A stretch of 64,000 nucleotides of DNA, taken from positions 4,464,001 to 4,528,000 of the forward strand of contig OZ244625.1 in NCBI GenBank assembly GCA_965218555.1, read 5' to 3'. This document shows, piece by piece, positions 27,354 through 35,049 of the stretch. The stretch is from JAPPLB01 sp965218555 (lineage in GTDB: Bacteria > Acidobacteriota > Terriglobia > Bryobacterales > UBA6623). The notes beneath the pieces are model-generated. The model worked only from the letters and a program-made list of their open reading frames with translations. It was not told the DNA's origin and ran no database searches. Position 1 is the first letter of the stretch. Every line of letters starts with the position of its first letter. The position numbers and the translations under genes are program-made.

Positions 27354-28682
27354 ATGAAACCGACCCTTAAACAGGACCTGGAACGTCTCCGCCGGCAAAT
27401 CCGGCGGGTCAAGGGCGGCCGGATGGACCCCGGCGGCGCTCGGGTTCCACAATCCGGCGAGAACAGAGAGTCCTCCTACGAGTCGCTGCCTTACTTTCAG
27501 CAGGAACAGCCTGAGCACTACGACGCCGAGCAAGTGCTTGACGGGGAGGTGATGGAGAACCAGTGGGGACGCTATTTTCTCTCGGAACGTTTCTATCCCG
27601 GCCATCAACGGCACGGCGGCTTCGAAATTGCAAAGCTGGCCGCATTGCCCGGCAAGTTGCTCAGCTCTATTTCCCGCGGCGGGATTCCGCCTCACGACCC
27701 CTCGCGCTGGGCTTTTCTCGATACCGAAACCACCGGGCTTTCTGGCGGAACCGGCACTTGCGCGTTTCTTGTCGGCGTGGGAACCATCGAAGACGGCGGC
27801 TTTCGAGTGCGCCTCTTCTTCATGCGCGACTACGACGAAGAGGCCGCCATGCTCGTGGCGCTCGCCGAGTTCCTGCAATGGCGGGACGTGCTCATCACCT
27901 ATAACGGCAAAACCTACGATGTTCCGCTGCTGGAGACGCGCTACCGGCTGGCGCGCAAGCCTTTTCCGTTCGAGCGCATGCACCATCTCGACTTGCTCCA
28001 CGGCGCGCGCCAACTGTGGAAGCTGCGCATGGAGAGCTGCAAGCTGACGCATCTCGAATACGAAGTCCTCGGCTTCCTCCGCGAAGGTGATCTTCCCGGT
28101 GAGTTGATCCCCTACTACTATTTCGAGTACCTGCGGACCCGGCAGGCTTTCCGCTTGGTCCCGCTCTTCCACCACAATGTGATGGATATCGTGACGCTGG
28201 CTTGCTTGACGGGGGTCGTGCTGCCTGCGTTCGCTTCGCCGGCGGACGCGGACCTCCGACACGGTGAAGATATGCTCGGCCTCGCCCGCTGGCTGCAGCG
28301 TGGACAGGCGCACGACGATGCCAGTGAGCTCTATCGGCGCGCTATCGACTCCGGACTGCCTGACGAGAGCCTGTTCCGGGCCCTCTGGGAGAAGGCCATG
28401 CTCGAAAAGAGGTGTGGGCGTCGTGATCGGATGCTGACGATTTGCCGGGACTTGGCCAACGTTCGCAATGCTTACCGCACCGCCGCTCTCGAGGAGCTGG
28501 CGAAACATTATGAGCACCACGAGAAGGACTTGGATCAAGCGTTGTGCTGCACGGCCCAAGCCCTCGACTACGAGCCGTCACCCGAACTGCGCCATCGAAA
28601 AAACCGCCTGGTGAGAAAACTCACTCAACGCAATGCGAACCAGCGCCTGGCGCCAATAGCCTCGACGTATAATCCACGATGA
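27354..28682 (+). CDS. mrfB: MrfB-type DEDD exonuclease
   Basis: The 442-residue protein has an RNase H-fold exonuclease domain like B. subtilis YprB/MrfB. FLDTETTGLSGG carries the first DEDD acids (Asp123, Glu125), LITYNGKTYDVPLL the second Asp, and LVPLFHHNVMDIVTL the last Asp with its histidine. The rest is a helical, TPR-like C-terminal region (from about 300), fitting a protein-protein role. With MrfA it removes mitomycin adducts or crosslinks without UvrABC. Its own ATG is 58 bp after mrfA with no terminator between, so one operon is likely. The N-terminal 110 residues are poorly conserved. Confidence 0.88.
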   Translation: MKPTLKQDLERLRRQIRRVKGGRMDPGGARVPQSGENRESSYESLPYFQQEQPEHYDAEQVLDGEVMENQWGRYFLSERFYPGHQRHGGFEIAKLAALPGKLLSSISRGGIPPHDPSRWAFLDTETTGLSGGTGTCAFLVGVGTIEDGGFRVRLFFMRDYDEEAAMLVALAEFLQWRDVLITYNGKTYDVPLLETRYRLARKPFPFERMHHLDLLHGARQLWKLRMESCKLTHLEYEVLGFLREGDLPGELIPYYYFEYLRTRQAFRLVPLFHHNVMDIVTLACLTGVVLPAFASPADADLRHGEDMLGLARWLQRGQAHDDASELYRRAIDSGLPDESLFRALWEKAMLEKRCGRRDRMLTICRDLANVRNAYRTAALEELAKHYEHHEKDLDQALCCTAQALDYEPSPELRHRKNRLVRKLTQRNANQRLAPIASTYNPR

Positions 28683-28927
28683 TTCGGCGGACTTTCTCCC
28701 CACGAGATCGACTCCAGACAAAATGATCCTGATTTCTTCGACAAGAAAGCCTTCGCTCACCTGGCGGCATTAATGCCTGCGGCCAGCCGCAGGTAACGCC
28801 GGTGCGTCTATCCCAACACGGCTTTTTGCGCCCCTGGCTGCAACATCAATGGAGCGGGAAATTCTTTGGGAATCGATATACTGGTTCCCGACGCGTTTCG
28901 TGTTCCTTTCCGAGCATCCGTGTTCGG

Positions 28928-29092
28928 TTGACATGCACGGCCCCTTTCGATGTGGCGCTGGCGCTATCGCGACTACGTGATGCAAGCGGTCAAGGAGGAT
29001 ATCTGCATGAGATCGCGGCCTGCCTCGGCATCAAGCGGGCCACGTTCTACAAGTGGATAGTCGAACCTCGTAGAGCTGCCGAAGAGCGATGA
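28928..29092 (+). CDS. possible small helix-turn-helix protein upstream of hsdM
   Basis: An in-frame TTG at 28928 opens a 54-residue frame ending 9 bp before hsdM. The second half (GGYLHEIAACLGIKRATFYKW) looks like a helix-turn-helix in which HEIAACLGI and KRATFYKW are the two helices. The frame is open further upstream to 28802 with no family match. It could be a small regulator of the restriction operon, comparable in position to controller proteins of other systems, or the 3' end of a decayed HTH gene. No strong ribosome-binding site is visible. Confidence 0.35.
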   Translation: MTCTAPFDVALALSRLRDASGQGGYLHEIAACLGIKRATFYKWIVEPRRAAEER

Positions 29093-29101
29093 AGAGGCGC
29101 A

Positions 29102-31087
29102 ATGCCTGACCACAACTACTTTGCCAACCTGATCTGGCAGATCGCCGACCTGCTGCGCGGCCCCTACCGGCCGCCGCAGTACGAGCGGGTCATGCTGCCC
29201 ATGACGGTGCTGCGGCGCTTCGACTGCGTGCTTGCACCGACCAAGGCCAAGGTTCTGGAGGAATTCGACAGGCGGGAATCCAAGTTCCAGGGCGAGGCAT
29301 TGGAGGCTTGGTTGAACCGGGCCGCCGTTCAGCGCTTTCACAACCGCTCGCCCCTCGACTTCCAGAGGCTCAAGGGCGATCCGGACAACATCGAGAGGCA
29401 CCTGGTCAGTTACATCAACGGCTTCTCGAAGAACGTGCGCGGCATCTTCGAATTCTTCGAGTTCGAGAACGAGATCGAGAAGATGCGCGAAGCGAACATC
29501 CTCTACCTCGTCGTCTCGAAGTTCGCCGATGTCGACCTGCACCCGAGTACGGTCCCCAACGAGCAGATGGGGCTCATCTTCGAGAACCTGATCCGCCGCT
29601 TCAACGAGCTGGCCAACGAGACCGCGGGCGACCATTTCACGCCGCGCGAGGTCATCCGCCTGATGGTGAGCATCCTGTTCATCGAGGACGATCAACTGCT
29701 CGCCACGCCCGGCGCCGTCCGCAAGCTGCTCGACCCGGCCTGTGGCACCGGAGGCATGCTGGCGGAGGCGCAGAACTACTTGCGCGAACACCACGGCGCG
29801 GCGAGGTTGTTCGTCTACGGCCAGGACTACAACAAGCGCGCCTTCGCCACCGCTGCGTCCGACATGCTGATGAAGCAGGTGGACCACAACGGCGGCGGCG
29901 ACAATATCCGCTTCGGCGACAGCCTGACCGAGGACCGATTCGCCGGGGAGACCTTCGACTACTTCCTCACCAATCCGCCTTTCGGCGTGGACTGGAAGAA
30001 GCAGCAGAAGGACATCAGGCAGGAGCGCGACCAGAGCGGCTTCGACGGCCGCTTCGGCGCCGGGCTGCCGCGCGTGAACGACGGCTCGCTGCTCTTCCTG
30101 CAGCACATGTGGGACAAGCGCGAGCCCGTTCGCCCCAAGGAGCACAAGCACGGCTCCCGGCTCGCCATCGTCTTCAGCGGCTCGCCCCTCTTTACCGGCG
30201 GCGCGGGCTCGGGCGAGAGCGAGATCCGCCGGTGGTTCATCGAGAACGATTGGCTCGAAGCCATCGTCGCCTTGCCCGAGCAGATGTTCTACAACACCGG
30301 CATCGGCACCTATGTCTGGATTCTCACCAACCGCAAGGAGAAGCGGCGCAAGGGTAAGATTCAGCTCCTGGACACGCGCGGCGTGTGGACCGCGGGCGGC
30401 AGCGAAGACAACAAACGCAGCCTCGGCGACAAGCGCCGCCACCTCTCCAGGGAACAGATCGACGACACCGTGCGCCTCTACGGCCGCTTCGAGCAGAACG
30501 ACCGCTCGAAGCTCTTCGACAACGCCGACTTCGGCTACACGCGCGTCACCGTCGAGCGGCCCCTGCGCCTGCGCTACCGGATGACCGTGGAAGACAAGGC
30601 CCGCTTCCTCGATGCCTGTCCGCACTTGCTCGACGACGTGCAGGCCGTCGACAAGGCGCTGGGGCGGGAGCCGATGCGCGACTGGAATGCGGTATGGAGC
30701 CGCATCGAAGACCTGCTTCATGCGCGCCGATCGCACTGGAAGGTTATAGAGAAAAAGCTCTTCCGCAGCGTCTTCACGCAGAAGGACCCCGAAGCCGAGC
30801 CGGTCGCCAGAGGCGGGCGCGACGACGGATATGAGCCGGATGCCGACCTGCGCGACTTCGAGAACGTGCCGCTCAAGGACGACATCGACGCCTATTTCGA
30901 GCACGAGGTGAGCTCCCACGTGCCGGACGCCTGGATGGACCGCAGCAAGGACAAGGTCGGCTACGAGATCAACTTTAACCGCCACTTCTACCAGTACACG
31001 CCGCCGCGGCCTCTGGAAGAGATCGATGCGGAACTGAAGGAAGCAGAAGACAAGATCATGCGATTGCTTCGGGAGGTGACGGAATGA
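29102..31087 (+). CDS. hsdM: type I restriction-modification DNA methyltransferase subunit
   Basis: The 661-residue subunit has the HsdM N-terminal helical domain (to about 165) and an N6-adenine methyltransferase domain. The SAM site is DPACGTGG (211-218) and the catalytic motif is NPPF (291-294). It modifies adenine in the host sites defined by HsdS and forms the M2S core. The C-terminal ~200 residues are long and charged. The ATG fits the family N-terminus (MPDHNYFANLIWQIADLLRG). The stop overlaps the hsdS start in ATGA, coupling translation. Large antisense frames across this gene are codon-bias shadows. Confidence 0.95.
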   Translation: MPDHNYFANLIWQIADLLRGPYRPPQYERVMLPMTVLRRFDCVLAPTKAKVLEEFDRRESKFQGEALEAWLNRAAVQRFHNRSPLDFQRLKGDPDNIERHLVSYINGFSKNVRGIFEFFEFENEIEKMREANILYLVVSKFADVDLHPSTVPNEQMGLIFENLIRRFNELANETAGDHFTPREVIRLMVSILFIEDDQLLATPGAVRKLLDPACGTGGMLAEAQNYLREHHGAARLFVYGQDYNKRAFATAASDMLMKQVDHNGGGDNIRFGDSLTEDRFAGETFDYFLTNPPFGVDWKKQQKDIRQERDQSGFDGRFGAGLPRVNDGSLLFLQHMWDKREPVRPKEHKHGSRLAIVFSGSPLFTGGAGSGESEIRRWFIENDWLEAIVALPEQMFYNTGIGTYVWILTNRKEKRRKGKIQLLDTRGVWTAGGSEDNKRSLGDKRRHLSREQIDDTVRLYGRFEQNDRSKLFDNADFGYTRVTVERPLRLRYRMTVEDKARFLDACPHLLDDVQAVDKALGREPMRDWNAVWSRIEDLLHARRSHWKVIEKKLFRSVFTQKDPEAEPVARGGRDDGYEPDADLRDFENVPLKDDIDAYFEHEVSSHVPDAWMDRSKDKVGYEINFNRHFYQYTPPRPLEEIDAELKEAEDKIMRLLREVTE

Positions 31088-32322
31088 CCGGGTACAGCGA
31101 TAACCGTCGCCGCCGGCTTAAATATGTGGCAACCATAAATGACGATGTACTGAACGAGGATACGGATGACTACTACGAGTTCCAGTACATAGATATTGGC
31201 AACGTCTATTCTTCCGGCTCAGTCCAAGAGCCCGTAACTTATCAGTTCAAAGATGCACCCAGTCGAGCGCGAAGGCAGGTGCGTGATGGAGACATCATCA
31301 TCTCCTGTGTACGCACCTACCTACAGGCAATTGCACAAATTCAGAACCCACCGGCTAACTTGGTCGTGTCAACCGGATTTGCCGTGGTGCGGCCGTCAGA
31401 TGAGGTTTTGAACACTAACTTTGCTCACTACGCCCTACGGGAGCCCTCGTTCTTGGCTGAAATCGAAAAACACTCGGTTGGTGTCAACTACCCCGCTATC
31501 AACGCATCGGACCTTGCTGACATTTCGATACATCTGCCACTGCCCCCACAACAACGCGCCATCGCTGATTACCTCGACCGCGAGACCGCCCGGCTGGATG
31601 CGCTGGTGGCGGCGAAGGAGCGAGTGCTCGCGCTGTTGGCCGAGAAGCGCCGGGCGCTCATCACCCGCGCCGTCACCCGTGGTCTCGACCCAAACGTCCC
31701 GTTTCGCGACTCCGGCGTCCCATGGCTGGGCAAGATTCCGGCTCATTGGGAGACTGAGCGCGCAAGATGGTTGTTTCGGGAGCGCGATCAACGTTCTGAT
31801 ACGGGCGAAGAAGAACTCCTCACCGTGTCACACCTTACTGGCGTGACTCGTCGTTCGGAGAAGGATGTCAATATGTTCGAAGCAGAGACGACTGAGGGAT
31901 ACAAGATCTGTCTCTCGGGCGATCTCGTAATCAACACATTGTGGGCATGGATGGGCGCGATGGGAGTGTCGCTCCTGGACGGCGTCGTTAGTCCTGCCTA
32001 CAACGTCTATGAGCCCGGAGCGCGTTTTCATCCGAGTTACGTCGACGCCTTGGTGCGTATGCCGGTCTTCTCTCAGGAGGTAGCTCGATACTCAAAGGGA
32101 GTATGGTCATCCCGGCTGCGCCTCTATCCGGAAGGCTTCTTTGCGGTTTCACTTCCTGTACCCCCGCCCGGCGAGCAGCGCCAGATCGTTGCTCACATAG
32201 CGAATGAGACCGGCAGGTTGGACGAGCTGCGTGCCGCGACGGAACGAACCACGGCCTTGCTCAAAGAACGCCGCGCCGCTCTCATTGCTGCGGCTGTGAC
32301 CGGCCAGTTGGAGGTGACGTGA
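31084..32322 (+). CDS. hsdS: type I restriction-modification specificity subunit
   Basis: The 412-residue subunit has two target recognition domains (about 1-160 and 215-360). Each is followed by a conserved helical arm: DYLDRETARLDALVAAKERV with LLAEKRRALITRAVTRGLDP between them, and ETGRLDELRAATERT with LLKERRAALIAAAVTGQL at the end. The first recognition domain lacks the usual KIP-xHW entry motif but the second has WLGKIPAHWE. Together they set the DNA sequence methylated or cut. The recognition domains use more A/T-ending codons than hsdM, as expected for exchanged cassettes. The first start ATG overlaps hsdM. Confidence 0.93.
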   Translation: MTGYSDNRRRRLKYVATINDDVLNEDTDDYYEFQYIDIGNVYSSGSVQEPVTYQFKDAPSRARRQVRDGDIIISCVRTYLQAIAQIQNPPANLVVSTGFAVVRPSDEVLNTNFAHYALREPSFLAEIEKHSVGVNYPAINASDLADISIHLPLPPQQRAIADYLDRETARLDALVAAKERVLALLAEKRRALITRAVTRGLDPNVPFRDSGVPWLGKIPAHWETERARWLFRERDQRSDTGEEELLTVSHLTGVTRRSEKDVNMFEAETTEGYKICLSGDLVINTLWAWMGAMGVSLLDGVVSPAYNVYEPGARFHPSYVDALVRMPVFSQEVARYSKGVWSSRLRLYPEGFFAVSLPVPPPGEQRQIVAHIANETGRLDELRAATERTTALLKERRAALIAAAVTGQLEVT

Positions 32323-32326
32323 CGAG

Positions 32327-33601
32327 ATGAGGGTACGCGAGATCACTCTCCGCAACTACCGGGTATATACCGAGCACCTGCCGTTCAACTTCGCAGACCG
32401 GTTCACTGTCGTCGCCGGGATCAACGGTAGGGGCAAGACCGCACTACTTGACGGGCTCGCCATTTTGTGTTCCCGATTTCTTCCGCATGTATCCTCGGCC
32501 CGTAGCGGCTATCGCGCCATCACTCCCCGGGAGGTGAATGTAGGCGCGATGTCAGCAGAGCTGGGCATGAAGGTCAACTGCGCAGGTATTCCGATCGAGT
32601 ACAAGCTCACTTACGACAAGGAGCGCCGGAGGATCCAGACAACTAGGTTGCCTGCAGCGGTCAAGCGAGAGGTAAAGAAAGCATATGGCGACCCCACTCG
32701 CTTAGACGATGCAGCGCCACTTGCGGTCTACTACACGACGGACAGGGCAGGCTACCGCCTGCCGCGGAAGCTTCCAACAGAAGTGCCGCGCGGCCAGGCA
32801 GCCGCTTACTCGGGTGCGCTCTTGAATCGCACTGTGAATTTCCGCGACTTCATGGCCCGATATCGGAGCGCGATAACGATCGAGCATGAAGAGCGGGGCC
32901 GTAACCCCAACTACCTCGGCGACCGCGCCGTCGCAGCGATATCGCATGCCCTTACTACCTTCCTGGGGGGCTTTAAGAACCTACGTGTGGAAGAGGAGCC
33001 ACTTCGGCTGTTGGTCGACAAGGCTGGTGTGCCTTTGGACTTGTCTCAGTTATCAGACGGGGAGCGATCTTTCTTGGCGATGATCTGCGACCTCGGCCGC
33101 CGGCTGGCGCTAGCGAATCCTCTACTCGATAATCCGCTTCACGGCGCCGGCGTAGTTCTGATCGACGAGTTGGAGCAACATCTTCACCCAAGTTGGCAGC
33201 GCGAGGTGAGCGAGAAGCTCCGCAGAACCTTTCCAAACATTCAGTTCATCGCTACCACGCACTCGCCCTTCATAATCCAAGCGCTCCGACCCGGGGAACT
33301 CATCAACCTTGATCCAGAGGAGTTCGTCGAGTACGCGGACAGAAGCATCGAAGATATCGCCGAGACTGTAATGGGCGTGCAACTGCCCCAGAAGAGCGAG
33401 CGCTACCTAAAGATGATAAAAGCCGCTGAAACCTACTTTCGCTTGCTTCGAGCCGCTGGCGAGGACACATCCGAACTAGCCTTGGCCGAACAACGCTTGA
33501 ATGAACTTACCCTGCCTTTCAGTGACGACCCGGCGTTTCAGGCCTTGCTCAAGTTGGAGCGGGAAGCGCTAATTAGTGGGGGTGGTGATGCGACCAGTTG
33601 A
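32327..33601 (+). CDS. ptuA: Septu-type AAA ATPase
   Basis: The 424-residue ATPase belongs to the ABC/RecF-like AAA group of defence systems. Walker A is GINGRGKT (31-38). The signature LSDGERSFLAM follows at about 242, Walker B VLIDELE at 278-284 with catalytic Glu281, and a switch histidine in TTHSPF. These positions match PtuA and related OLD-like ATPases. Paired with a small HNH protein, it forms the Septu arrangement, where PtuA is thought to gate the PtuB nuclease during phage infection. The start ATG is 4 bp after hsdS; its last codons overlap ptuB. Base composition is somewhat less GC-rich than hsdM. Confidence 0.85.
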   Translation: MRVREITLRNYRVYTEHLPFNFADRFTVVAGINGRGKTALLDGLAILCSRFLPHVSSARSGYRAITPREVNVGAMSAELGMKVNCAGIPIEYKLTYDKERRRIQTTRLPAAVKREVKKAYGDPTRLDDAAPLAVYYTTDRAGYRLPRKLPTEVPRGQAAAYSGALLNRTVNFRDFMARYRSAITIEHEERGRNPNYLGDRAVAAISHALTTFLGGFKNLRVEEEPLRLLVDKAGVPLDLSQLSDGERSFLAMICDLGRRLALANPLLDNPLHGAGVVLIDELEQHLHPSWQREVSEKLRRTFPNIQFIATTHSPFIIQALRPGELINLDPEEFVEYADRSIEDIAETVMGVQLPQKSERYLKMIKAAETYFRLLRAAGEDTSELALAEQRLNELTLPFSDDPAFQALLKLEREALISGGGDATS

Positions 33602-34271
33602 CAAAGGGGCTGCCCCCACCACTTACGCCCGTTACCAAGATGCCCTTACCGACCTTAGGGACCGCCTTGGTGATTATTGCAGCTACTGCGAGCGGCAGAT
33701 TGAGACCGGCTTGGCTGTCGAGCATATTCAGCCGCAAGACTGTAACCCTAGGCTACGGAACTCATGGTCCAACTTCCTCCTTGCCTGCGTCAACTGCAAT
33801 TCAAGCAAGGGGAAAACCCCGGTGGCTCTCCTTGACTACTTCTGGCCGGACCGGGATAACACTCTCCGCGCGTTTGAGTACGTGGAGGGCGGACTGGTAC
33901 GCCCCAAGGTCGGACTTTCCGCCTTTGATCACGACAGAGCCCGAGACACTATCGCCTTGACCGGCCTTGACAAATTCCCGGGGAACGCGGGTCGGCAACC
34001 GACCAAATCCGATCTGCGCTGGCTGAAACGGCGCTATATCTGGATGCTGGCAGTAAAGGATCGCGGTCGTCTAGCTAGCCATGACACCGCCACAGTTCGT
34101 GAACTGATCGTCGAGAAAGCAATCTCTCGTGGGATGTTCTCTATCTGGTGGACCGTGTTCGCTTGCGACATCGATATGCGTCGAAGGTTACGGGAGGCTT
34201 TCACCGGTACTGATGAGGCATCGTTCGACATCCACGAGAACTTGGCCCCCCGCGTCGAAGGACAGTTGTAG
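33588..34271 (+). CDS. ptuB: Septu-type HNH nuclease
   Basis: The 227-residue protein is an HNH endonuclease of the PtuB/TIGR02646 kind: DYCSYCERQI holds Cys31 and Cys34, VEHIQPQ the catalytic His46, NSWSNFLLACVNCNSSKG the second Cys pair (67, 70) and Asn. Four Cys bind the structural zinc. ATG at 33588 is chosen over in-frame GTGs a few codons upstream; it overlaps the last 14 bases of ptuA, so expression is coupled. In Septu systems this nuclease degrades nucleic acid when freed by the ATPase. A dead hsdS tail lies 55 bp after its stop. Confidence 0.85.
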   Translation: MRPVDKGAAPTTYARYQDALTDLRDRLGDYCSYCERQIETGLAVEHIQPQDCNPRLRNSWSNFLLACVNCNSSKGKTPVALLDYFWPDRDNTLRAFEYVEGGLVRPKVGLSAFDHDRARDTIALTGLDKFPGNAGRQPTKSDLRWLKRRYIWMLAVKDRGRLASHDTATVRELIVEKAISRGMFSIWWTVFACDIDMRRRLREAFTGTDEASFDIHENLAPRVEGQL

Positions 34272-34326
34272 CGATAAGCATTAACAGGCACTCAGAAGCC
34301 GCCTTCGAGACCGTCATCGCGGCCGC

Positions 34327-34411
34327 TTCCGGGCAAAGGAGCGCCGCGCCGCCCTCATCGCGCAGCGCTGAGAGGCCGGGTCGACGCGGAGGAAGTAGAA
34401 TGAGAGTCGCG
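34327..34411 (+). pseudogene. remnant of an hsdS 3' end
   Basis: The stretch reads AAAGGAGCGCCGCGCCGCCC and encodes KERRAALIA in one frame, the same as the HsdS C-terminus (LLKERRAALIAAAVTGQL at 32260-32320). After KERRAALIAQR the frame hits a stop where the functional copy continues. GGCCGGGTCGACG still aligns to the functional CGGCCAGTTGGAGG. There is no start codon or recognition domain. It marks an older hsdS-hsdR junction, now separated from live hsdS by ptuA-ptuB. Confidence 0.6.
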
Positions 34412-34458
34412 CCGCCCAAGCTCCCTCGCTTCCATACCGGGGTGGGAGGTCAAAGCTC

Positions 34459-34686
34459 ATGAACTGGCAAGACCACATTACCGTCGATCCCGAGATCTGC
34501 CATGGGAGGGCTTGCATCACGGGTACCCGAGTTCTGGTGAGTACGGTTCTTGACAATCTGGCGGACGGTCTGAATTCGGAAGAAGTGATGAGAAGCTACC
34601 CGTCGGTCACCCGGAAGTCCATCCAAGCGGCGGTGCGCTATGCCGCAGAGTTGGCGCGTGAACGGGTCATGGCGCTGTCAGGGTAG
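34459..34686 (+). CDS. DUF433 antitoxin-like protein
   Basis: The 75-residue DUF433 protein shows the family's ITVDPEICHGRACITGTRV segment and the C-terminal helix-turn-helix-like LNSEEVMRSYPSVTRKSIQAA (positions ~40-60). Such proteins are the DNA-binding antitoxin partners of PIN-like toxins. GGGAGG lies ~12 bp before the ATG. The toxin-like gene starts 8 bp later, a classic pair spacing. It sits within the restriction island and may stabilise it or autoregulate this stretch. Confidence 0.85.
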   Translation: MNWQDHITVDPEICHGRACITGTRVLVSTVLDNLADGLNSEEVMRSYPSVTRKSIQAAVRYAAELARERVMALSG

Positions 34687-34694
34687 GCCGTTGC

Positions 34695-35048
34695 GTGCGC
34701 TTCAAGTTAGACGAGAACCTGCCGGTCGAACTGGCGGAGTTGTTCCGCGAAGCCGGGCACGATGCCGTCACGGTTCTCGACCAGGGACTCGGCGGAGCGA
34801 GGGACCGCGATCTCGCGGCGGCCTGCGCACGCGAGGATCGGGCTATCGTTACGTTGGATTTGGATTTTTCGGACATTCGAACATACTCGCCCGGCGCCTA
34901 TTCCGGCATTGTCGTGTTTCGTCTCAATAGCCAGGCGCGCAACCACGTTCGGGAGGTCGGCACGCGGTTTCTCAAGACACTGTCGGGCTCATTACTCGAC
35001 GGTCAATTATGGATCGTGGAAGAGTCGCGCATCCGTGTGCGGAGATGA
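34695..35048 (+). CDS. PIN-like DUF5615 toxin
   Basis: The 117-residue protein has the Mut7-C/PIN-like fold acids: MRFKLDENLP at the N-terminus (Asp6, Glu7), DRDLAAACAREDRAIVTLDLDF with further Asp. It is the usual partner of DUF433 and likely a ribonuclease toxin acting on RNA in the cytoplasm. GTG at 34695 is the start that keeps the conserved RFKLDENLP. The gene ends 1 bp before hsdR, so toxin, antitoxin and restriction subunit are probably on one transcript. Confidence 0.82.
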   Translation: MRFKLDENLPVELAELFREAGHDAVTVLDQGLGGARDRDLAAACAREDRAIVTLDLDFSDIRTYSPGAYSGIVVFRLNSQARNHVREVGTRFLKTLSGSLLDGQLWIVEESRIRVRR

Positions 35049-35049
35049 C

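Noticed and set aside
26919..28559. 546-codon minus frame over mrfA-mrfB
   Set aside because: Antisense shadow of two recognised genes.
28776..28793. CCTGCGG/CCGCAGG hairpin after mrfB as a terminator
   Set aside because: The stem is good but lies 94 bp past the stop with no T-run, and could equally belong to the hsd leader.
28973..30985. 670-codon antisense frame over hsdM
   Set aside because: It mirrors hsdM codons in a GC-rich sequence, has low-complexity Val/Ala/Glu-rich product and no family match.
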